Positions 24,875 to 31,084 of a DNA stretch of 31,084 bases are shown piece by piece; position 1 is the first letter of the stretch; the number at the start of each line of letters is the position of its first letter. The notes under the pieces were generated by a model. It was given only the letters and a program-made list of their open reading frames with translations, did not search any database and was not told the origin of the DNA. The DNA is from an uncultured Dorea sp. (GTDB taxonomy: Bacteria > Bacillota > Clostridia > Lachnospirales > Lachnospiraceae), in the NCBI GenBank assembly GCA_910579925.1, contig CAJTVY010000044.1, positions 1 through 31,084 on the forward strand, given 5' to 3'. Made by a program: the position numbers and the translations under genes.

Positions 24875-26221
24875 TCAAGCCTTCTTCTTCTCGAAATAAG
24901 CATCGATCTTCTGTTTGATCTCCTCCATCTTCAGATATTTCGCCAGATACCCGTCCGGCTTCAGAGACACCAGTTTGCGCACCGTCGCAGGATCCGTCCT
25001 TCCGGTCAGAAAGATAATGGGAAGACCGGCATACTCCTCCTCGGAACGAAGCATCTCCAATACCTGCTTTCCGTCACAGACCGGCATCTCATAATCCAGC
25101 AGCACCAGATCCGGCCGATCCAGGGTAACAGACCGTATTGCGGACATCCCGGAGGCCGCCACCGCAACCTCATAGTCCTCACAAAGCAGTTCTTTCATTC
25201 CCTGCCGTATGGTCATAGAGTCGTCTACCACCAGTATCTTCTTCCTCTGAGGGACGTCTCTCTTCTTGAGATATTCTTCAATCTCCGCCATGGCGTTTTC
25301 TGCACCGATGGGAGTTGCCGCCCCCTTGTCCAGCATATGGGGTGCGATCACACAGTAGGCAAAATATCCGGCCCCTGTATCGAACAACAGACTGGCCTGC
25401 ATTTTCTCCTTCTCGAACACATCCTGAAATTTCTCATAGGTAAGAAGGTTTTCTTCCTTGATCTCGCAGCCTTCCGCATCCGGTAAGTGCTCCATGATAC
25501 GCTTTACAAACTGATGCGCCGTAAACCTGGTGGCGTTGACCAGCATGGTATCCAGCTTGTTGGTCTCGATCCCCATGGCCTTTCCGACTGTATTAATTAG
25601 CAGCTTTTCCTCAAAGGCCAGGAAAATCTCTCTGTCTTCTTCCTCCAGCCCTGCGCCATAGACCAGACGGCAGTATAATCCTCTTCCAAACTTTTCTCCG
25701 CTGTAAGTGTCGCTCACCACATGAGACTCAAGCCGAAACATGTCATAAACAAGCTGCACAATAACCTTCTTCATAGCCTCCAGTTCTTCTTCCGGCAGAA
25801 GATCCACCCACTTGCTCATCCCTTCTCCCGTAATCGCACGGTCTTCCATCAACGTATGTCCGATCAGCCATCCGGCGCAGACGCCTAAGAAATGATCGAC
25901 TGCATTCTCGGAATAATTCGTCCGTTCCAGTTCCTCCTCAAGCGCAGGAAGCGTCTTCTTACGAAATCCCTGGTGAAGTTCCCTGTGCTTTGCAAGTCCC
26001 GGATACCCGATAGACATCATGTAATTCTCTTCTTCCCCGAAATGTTTCATCGCATGGTCTTTGAAATACTTGATTCCTTCCTGACATGCCCACTGACTCT
26101 TCTTCTCTTCTTTTCCGAAAGCAAACAGCTTATTAATGATCTTAAAGAGCCTCTGGTGCTCCTTGTCAATCGAATCTACTCCGATATTGTACTCTTCTTT
26201 CCATACTAATTGATTCTCCAT
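24875..26221 (-). CDS. Bacteriohemerythrin-response regulator fusion
   Basis: A 448-residue three-part protein. Residues 1-135 are a bacteriohemerythrin with the di-iron ligands visible: His22, His60, Glu64, His79, His83, His122 and Asp127. Residues about 145-320 form a middle domain that I read as possibly CheX-like, with low certainty. Residues about 326-448 are a receiver domain with the acidic pair Asp332-Asp333, phosphoacceptor Asp375 (LVLLDYEMP), Thr405 (IIFLTG) and Lys427. There is no DNA-binding output domain. It may link oxygen or redox sensing to phosphosignalling, for example chemotaxis. It has its own promoter and is followed after 12 bases by tex. No histidine kinase is in the window. 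Confidence 0.9.
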   Translation of the reverse strand: MENQLVWKEEYNIGVDSIDKEHQRLFKIINKLFAFGKEEKKSQWACQEGIKYFKDHAMKHFGEEENYMMSIGYPGLAKHRELHQGFRKKTLPALEEELERTNYSENAVDHFLGVCAGWLIGHTLMEDRAITGEGMSKWVDLLPEEELEAMKKVIVQLVYDMFRLESHVVSDTYSGEKFGRGLYCRLVYGAGLEEEDREIFLAFEEKLLINTVGKAMGIETNKLDTMLVNATRFTAHQFVKRIMEHLPDAEGCEIKEENLLTYEKFQDVFEKEKMQASLLFDTGAGYFAYCVIAPHMLDKGAATPIGAENAMAEIEEYLKKRDVPQRKKILVVDDSMTIRQGMKELLCEDYEVAVAASGMSAIRSVTLDRPDLVLLDYEMPVCDGKQVLEMLRSEEEYAGLPIIFLTGRTDPATVRKLVSLKPDGYLAKYLKMEEIKQKIDAYFEKKKA

Positions 26222-26333
26222 ATGAAATCCTCCTTCTCCACAGCCCTGTCACTTCATAGACCAGCCGGGTATGAACCCCAGATCTTCATTCCTTTTATGA
26301 ATTTGCAGTCTACGCGTGTAAGAGTCTCTAACT

Positions 26334-26362
26334 ACTATAACAAGTAAGGAAGAAAATTTCAA
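26334..26362 (-). promoter_or_regulatory. Promoter of the hemerythrin-tex operon
   Basis: On the minus strand, TTGAAA (26357-26362), 17 bases and TATAGT (26334-26339) form a strong sigma-A promoter. The leader to the start codon is about 105 bases. Confidence 0.65.
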
Positions 26363-26380
26363 TCTTTGTTGACACACGGA

Positions 26381-26413
26381 AGCCGTCAGAAAATGCAATA
26401 TTTTCTGACGGCT
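26381..26413 (-). terminator. Perfect 14-bp hairpin after pfkA
   Basis: AGCCGTCAGAAAAT (26381-26394) pairs exactly with ATTTTCTGACGGCT (26400-26413) around a 5-base loop, 18 bases after the pfkA stop. No T-run follows on either strand, so it may be a non-canonical terminator or a 3' stabilising hairpin. Confidence 0.55.
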
Positions 26414-26431
26414 CTCAGAACACGTTTCCTT

Positions 26432-27406
26432 CTATAAAGCAAGTTCCTTCGCAATATCATACTGATATACCGGAATCCCCTTGTGCATGCCAAGGGCCTC
26501 ATTAATGTCAAAGTCAACGTATTGGCCATGCTTATACCCTACGACACGGTTCGTCTTTCCTTCAATCAGCAGGTTCACGGCCATTGCTCCCATAATGGAC
26601 GCATAAACCCTGTCCTTACAGGTCGGGCTTCCGCCTCTCTGCATGTGTCCGATGATGGTCGCGCGCGTCTCCATGCCGGTAGCTTCTTCGATTCTCTCCG
26701 CCATCTCGATGGATCCGCCGATTCCTTCCGCATTAATAATGATATAATTCTTCTTTCCGCGCTTCCTGCACTCCTGGATATCGGCCACGATTGCAGCCTC
26801 ATCATAACCATGCTCCTCCGGTAACAGAATACGCTCTGCACCGTTGGCAATTCCGCACCACAGAGCCAGATAACCCGCATCTCTTCCCATTACTTCGATG
26901 ATGGAGCATCTCTCATGAGACGTAGACGTATCACGTACTTTATCAATCGCCTCCATCGCCGTATTCACAGCAGTGTCAAATCCGATGGTATACTCAGTAC
27001 AGGCAATATCAAGGTCAATAGTCCCCGGAACTCCGATGGTGTTAATCCCAAGATTCGCCAGAGCCTGGGCGCCGGCAAAGGAACCGTCACCGCCGATCAC
27101 CACAAGCCCGTCAACCCCGTACTTCTTTAGGATTGCGGCAGCCTTCTGCTGTCCTTCCTCCGTACGCATCTCCTCACACCGGGCAGTCTGAAGGATCGTA
27201 CCGCCCCGCTGAATCGTATCGGAAACGTCTCTTGCAGACAGGTCGATAATCTCCTCGTCCAATAATCCCTGGTAACCCTTTCTGATTCCTCTGACTCTTA
27301 AGCCTTTGCCAAGTCCCGTACGAACAACGGCACGGATCGCCGCATTCATTCCTGGCGCATCGCCTCCACTGGTTAATACTCCGATTGTACGAATTACTTT
27401 TGCCAT
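26432..27406 (-). CDS. pfkA: ATP-dependent 6-phosphofructokinase
   Basis: PfkA phosphorylates fructose 6-phosphate in glycolysis. The 324-residue protein has the normal bacterial length. SGGDAPGMNAAIR (13-25) and IGGDGSF (104-110) are the ATP and substrate motifs, and Asp131 is the catalytic residue in GTIDLDIACTEYTIGFDTA. The usual TIDND reads TIDLD here, with Leu132 replacing Asn. Gly109-region residues (GGDGS) favour ATP over pyrophosphate. MGRDAGYLALWCGIANGAE is the next conserved block. The start follows GGAGG 9 bases upstream. It lies 116 bases after dnaE on the same strand and may share its transcript. Confidence 0.96.
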   Translation of the reverse strand: MAKVIRTIGVLTSGGDAPGMNAAIRAVVRTGLGKGLRVRGIRKGYQGLLDEEIIDLSARDVSDTIQRGGTILQTARCEEMRTEEGQQKAAAILKKYGVDGLVVIGGDGSFAGAQALANLGINTIGVPGTIDLDIACTEYTIGFDTAVNTAMEAIDKVRDTSTSHERCSIIEVMGRDAGYLALWCGIANGAERILLPEEHGYDEAAIVADIQECRKRGKKNYIIINAEGIGGSIEMAERIEEATGMETRATIIGHMQRGGSPTCKDRVYASIMGAMAVNLLIEGKTNRVVGYKHGQYVDFDINEALGMHKGIPVYQYDIAKELAL

Positions 27407-27522
27407 AAATCATTCCTCCATGTGTAGTCGTTTCGTGTTGAGCTCCTGATGATCCCAGCGCAAAATGACATTCCACTGGAATCATTTTCTATCCGTCTCT
27501 CTCGTGCATCATTGTACATTAT

Positions 27523-30500
27523 TTAACAAAGGTTTTCAATGGGTTTTTCTATTACTTTTACACAAGATTCTCCAAGATAATTCGTCAATTTGTTCAGCAG
27601 AAGTTTGTCCGCCTGGACGCTTCTGTTTGCCGGCAGACGCTTCACCGCTTTCTCCTTCTTACAGTATATCACCACCGCATCCTGCCCGTCCGAATCCAGG
27701 ATCATATCGAACAGCTCTGCCTCTTCCTTCAGATAAGACTCCTTATCCTCAAACTGAAGCCACAGTTCCCGCTTTGTCTGCTCGAAAGGAACCACCTTCT
27801 CACAGATCAGCTTGCTGGCCGCCTCGTCTTCCTCCGACACCCTTCCCCGTATGAATACCTTTGCCTCTTCATTCAGATACTGCTGATTCTTCTCATAATC
27901 CCTTGGAAATACCACCACCTCCACGGCGCCTGCAAGATCCTCTAAAGTTACGAAAGCCATCACCTTATTCTGTTTCGTATACTTGATGGTCTTTGCCGTG
28001 ATCATGCCGCCGATCACCTCTCTTGCACCATCGTATACCTTCGTCCGCCCCGTATCCTCGTCAAGCTGAAAGTCCAGCGTGGTCTTCGTGATATTTTTCC
28101 TCCATTTTTCCTCATATTCTTCCATGGGGTGTCCGCTTAAATAAAAGCCCAGCACCTCCTTCTCGAAGGCTAATCTGATCTCCTTGTCATACTCGCCAAC
28201 GTCTGGCAGCGGGACGTCAAATTCCGCCTCCTGATCCTCTCCCACCATATCAAACAGCGACAACTGCCCGGTCATTGAGTATTTCCGTTCCTGGTTTACC
28301 TGATCCATAATCTGCACATAGATCACCATATATTGTTTCCTGGTCCCACCCAGGCTGTCAAAGGTCCCCGACTTAATAAAATTTTCGATGATCCGCTTAT
28401 TGATGTCCTTTCCTGAGGTCCTCTCGATAAAATCTTTCAGATTACGAAAATCCCCGCCAGCTTCCCTTTCTTTTAGAATCCCGGCGATCACAGGCCGCCC
28501 AATGCTCTTGATGGCAGTCAGGGCATACCGGATATTTCCGCTGTCTACCGAAAAATCTGCTTCACCTTTATTGATGTCCGGCGACAAGATTTCGATTCCC
28601 ATCTGTCGGCAGGTATAAATATACTCCGCCACTTTGCTTGGAGCATCGATCACGGAAGTCATAAGCGCAGCCATGAATTCCACCGGATAATAGTATTTAA
28701 GCCAGGCCGTCTGGTACGCCACCACCGCATAGGCGGCCGCATGGGATTTGTTAAAGGCATATTTTGCAAAATCAATCATCTCGTCGTAGATCTTATTGGC
28801 CGTCTTCTCGTCAATCCCATTGGCAATGCAGCCGGGAACGCCTTCTTCCTCATTACCATAGACGAAGTTCTTCCGTTCCTTCTGCATAACCTCCCCCTTC
28901 TTCTTGGACATGGCGCGGCGCAGCAGGTCGCTTCGCCCCAGGGTATATCCCGCCAGGTCCCGGACGATCTGCATAACCTGCTCCTGGTAAACAATACAGC
29001 CATAGGTGGGCGCAAGGATCGGCTCTAACTGGGGGCAGTCATAGGTAATCGTCTCCGGGTGATCCTTTCCTCTGATATACTGTGGAATAAAATCCATCGG
29101 CCCCGGACGGTATAAGGAAATTCCCGCAATGACATCTTCCAGATTCTGAGGCTTCAGTTCCTTCATGAAACTCTTCATCCCACCGCTTTCCAACTGAAAA
29201 ATACCGTCCGTTCTTCCTGTGCCGATGGAACTTAAGACCTTCTTGTCGTCATAGTCAATCTGTTCCATATCTATAACCGTCCTGCTGCTCTCACCTGCCA
29301 GGCGGGCCGCATCCTGAATGACCGTCAGCGTCCGAAGCCCCAGGAAATCCATTTTCAGAAGCCCCAGCTCTTCCAGAGTCGTCATGGTAAACTGTGTAGT
29401 TACGGACCCATCCGATCCCAGCGACAATGGCACATACTCATCAATGGCCTTCTGGCTGATCACCACCCCAGCCGCATGCATAGAGGTGTGTCTGGGCAGT
29501 CCTTCCAGTCTCTTAGACATATCAATCAGTTCATGAACCTGCTCGTCCTCCTGGTACAGCTTCCGAAGTTCCGGGTTCATCTGAAGAGCACGCTCCAGGG
29601 TGATGTTCACTCCTGGCTCCCTTGGTATCATTTTTGCGATTCCGTCCACGAACGCATAGGGAAGATCCATCACTCTCCCCACGTCGCGCACCACGCCCTT
29701 GGCCGCCATCGTACCGAAGGTAACGATCTGTACAACCCGGTCCGTACCGTATTTTTCCACCACATAATCAATGACTTCCTGCCGCCGTTCGAAACAGAAA
29801 TCCACGTCAATATCCGGCATAGACACACGTTCCGGGTTCAGAAATCGTTCGAACAGAAGCTGATAACGGATGGGGTCAATACTGGTAATCTCCAGGCAGT
29901 ACGCCACGATACTTCCCGCTGCGGATCCCCGCCCCGGCCCCACCATGATCTCATGGTCTTTGGCATATTTGATAAAGTCCCATACAATCAGAAAATAATC
30001 CACATACCCCATGGACTTGATCACAGACAGCTCATATTCCAGACGTTCCGTCAGTTCTGCTCCTCCTTGGGGATACCGTTTCTTAAGTCCTCCCCGGCAC
30101 AGGTGGTTCAGATATTCCCAGGATGTAAAACCCTCCGGCACATCATATTTCGGCAGTTTGGTAACGCCGAATTCAATCTCTACATGACAGCGGTCGGCAA
30201 TCTTCTGGGTGTTCTCAAGTGCCTCCAGAGCGTAGGGGAACAATTCCTTCATCTCATCTTCTGACTTGATGTAATACTGGCCGCCTTCATAACGCATCCG
30301 GTTCTCGTCTGAGAGCTTCTTCCCGGTCTGGATACACAAAAGCATATCGTGAGGCTTCTCATCCTGGGCATATGTATAATGGATATCGTTGGTCGCCACC
30401 AGTTCAATCCCCGTCTCCTTCGACATCCGAAGCAGAGACTGGTTCACCAGCTTCTGCTCCTGCATTCCGTGATCCTGGAGTTCCAGAAAGAAGTTCCCTT

Positions 30501-31005
30501 CACCGAAAATCTCCTGATACCTAAGAGCCGCCTTTTTCCCTTCGTCATACATCCCCCGAAGGATATTGCGCTGAACCTCCCCTGCAAGACAGGCGCTTAA
30601 AGCGATAAGCCCCTGGTGATATTCCTTCAGAACATCTATGTCCACACGGGGTTTGTAGTAGTAGCCTTCCGTGAATCCGCGGGATACAATTTTCATCAGA
30701 TTGTGATAGCCCTCGTCATTTTCTGCAAGCAGAACCAGGTGGTAGTAGCGGTCGTCGCCATTTCCCACCGCCTCCTTGTCGAACCGGGAGCCCGGAGCCA
30801 CGTAAACCTCGCATCCCAGGATGGGCCTGATCCCCGCCGCCTTTGCCGCGCGGTAGAAATCAATCACGCCATACATAACGCCGTGATCTGTAATCGCCAC
30901 GCTGTCCATCCCCAGTTCCTTTACCCGGGATACACATTCTTTGATTTTATTCGAACCGTCCAGCAGGCTGTACTCCGTGTGGACGTGAAGATGTGCAAAA
31001 CTCAT
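27523..31005 (-). CDS. dnaE: DNA polymerase III alpha subunit DnaE
   Basis: The 1160-residue replicative-type polymerase. The N-terminal PHP domain begins FAHLHVHTEYSLLDG (3-17) and includes ITDHGVMYG. The palm holds GPGRGSAAGS (356-365) and the catalytic aspartates in PDIDVDF (397-403). The fingers follow, with YQEQVMQIVRDLAGYTLGRSD. Helix-hairpin-helix and OB-fold regions lie near the C-terminus (about 960-1060, including FVTLEDLAGAVEVVVFPRDY). The length fits DnaE rather than PolC, which has an exonuclease insert. The start at 31005 follows AAAAGGAGTAGAT; the frame stays open to 31077. It is followed by pfkA, and its own promoter seems to lie within 50 bases upstream. Confidence 0.96.
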   Translation of the reverse strand: MSFAHLHVHTEYSLLDGSNKIKECVSRVKELGMDSVAITDHGVMYGVIDFYRAAKAAGIRPILGCEVYVAPGSRFDKEAVGNGDDRYYHLVLLAENDEGYHNLMKIVSRGFTEGYYYKPRVDIDVLKEYHQGLIALSACLAGEVQRNILRGMYDEGKKAALRYQEIFGEGNFFLELQDHGMQEQKLVNQSLLRMSKETGIELVATNDIHYTYAQDEKPHDMLLCIQTGKKLSDENRMRYEGGQYYIKSEDEMKELFPYALEALENTQKIADRCHVEIEFGVTKLPKYDVPEGFTSWEYLNHLCRGGLKKRYPQGGAELTERLEYELSVIKSMGYVDYFLIVWDFIKYAKDHEIMVGPGRGSAAGSIVAYCLEITSIDPIRYQLLFERFLNPERVSMPDIDVDFCFERRQEVIDYVVEKYGTDRVVQIVTFGTMAAKGVVRDVGRVMDLPYAFVDGIAKMIPREPGVNITLERALQMNPELRKLYQEDEQVHELIDMSKRLEGLPRHTSMHAAGVVISQKAIDEYVPLSLGSDGSVTTQFTMTTLEELGLLKMDFLGLRTLTVIQDAARLAGESSRTVIDMEQIDYDDKKVLSSIGTGRTDGIFQLESGGMKSFMKELKPQNLEDVIAGISLYRPGPMDFIPQYIRGKDHPETITYDCPQLEPILAPTYGCIVYQEQVMQIVRDLAGYTLGRSDLLRRAMSKKKGEVMQKERKNFVYGNEEEGVPGCIANGIDEKTANKIYDEMIDFAKYAFNKSHAAAYAVVAYQTAWLKYYYPVEFMAALMTSVIDAPSKVAEYIYTCRQMGIEILSPDINKGEADFSVDSGNIRYALTAIKSIGRPVIAGILKEREAGGDFRNLKDFIERTSGKDINKRIIENFIKSGTFDSLGGTRKQYMVIYVQIMDQVNQERKYSMTGQLSLFDMVGEDQEAEFDVPLPDVGEYDKEIRLAFEKEVLGFYLSGHPMEEYEEKWRKNITKTTLDFQLDEDTGRTKVYDGAREVIGGMITAKTIKYTKQNKVMAFVTLEDLAGAVEVVVFPRDYEKNQQYLNEEAKVFIRGRVSEEDEAASKLICEKVVPFEQTKRELWLQFEDKESYLKEEAELFDMILDSDGQDAVVIYCKKEKAVKRLPANRSVQADKLLLNKLTNYLGESCVKVIEKPIENLC

Positions 31006-31027
31006 ATCTACTCCTTTTTCTCCTACA

Positions 31028-31056
31028 TTTATAAAAAAGTGTCTTCGACACTTCAA
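31028..31056 (-). promoter_or_regulatory. dnaE promoter with palindromic spacer, or upstream terminator
   Basis: On the minus strand, TTGAAG (31051-31056), exactly 17 bases and TATAAA (31028-31033) look like a sigma-A promoter. The same bases hold the hairpin AAGTGTC-gaa-GACACTT (31037-31053) followed by TTTT, a short intrinsic terminator for the gene upstream. Both readings may be true. A second palindrome, CCCCTCAT-ga-ATGAGGGG, lies at 31066-31083. Confidence 0.5.
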
Positions 31057-31084
31057 CTCCCCTAGCCCCTCATTCATGAGGGGA

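Noticed and set aside
29476..30264. 262-codon plus-strand open frame
   Set aside because: It is antisense to the well-conserved dnaE frame and has no supporting start signal.

Overview
The window reads as chromosome of an anaerobic, amino-acid-fermenting Clostridia member, most likely a Lachnospiraceae species of the Clostridium scindens type. That placement is inference from gene content: D-proline reductase genes, a full selenocysteine system, a cobalamin adenosyltransferase, Tex and a Gram-positive style DnaE. I ran no database search.

Layout. Positions 1-5367 hold the proline Stickland locus: a partial small prd-operon protein, prdA and prdC on the minus strand, the selenocysteine tRNA (selC) just upstream of prdC, and divergently prdF (proline racemase) on the plus strand. 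The selC and prdF promoters sit back to back. Positions 5380-5850 are a perfect three-copy tandem array of a 155-bp, strongly self-complementary element. A TetR regulator follows. Positions 6745-15993 are a minus-strand selenium island: yedF, selD, selA, selB and a LysR regulator, then a cysteine desulfurase/selenocysteine lyase-like gene, yedE, a TusA-like gene and a DUF3343 gene. selD has an in-frame TGA at its catalytic codon and is itself a selenoprotein gene. A diverged relative of the 155-bp element lies between yedF and selD.

The right half is more ordinary: a PHP-domain phosphoesterase, a small alarmone synthetase, a corrinoid adenosyltransferase, a small unknown plus-strand gene, a MacB-like ABC export cassette (ATPase, secreted COG1361-like protein, permease), a hemerythrin-response regulator fusion in an operon with tex, pfkA and dnaE.

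How it fits together. PrdF makes D-proline from L-proline. The PrdA/PrdB reductase, fed electrons by PrdC, reduces it to 5-aminovalerate. PrdB, whose gene should lie just left of the window, normally carries selenocysteine. The island supplies that residue: YedE, YedF, the TusA-like and DUF3343 proteins probably import or carry selenium, the desulfurase-like enzyme can release it, SelD makes selenophosphate, SelA converts seryl-tRNA(Sec), and SelB delivers it at UGA. The most unusual feature is the structured repeat family, present as a fresh tandem triplicate next to prdF and as a diverged single copy in the leader of selD.
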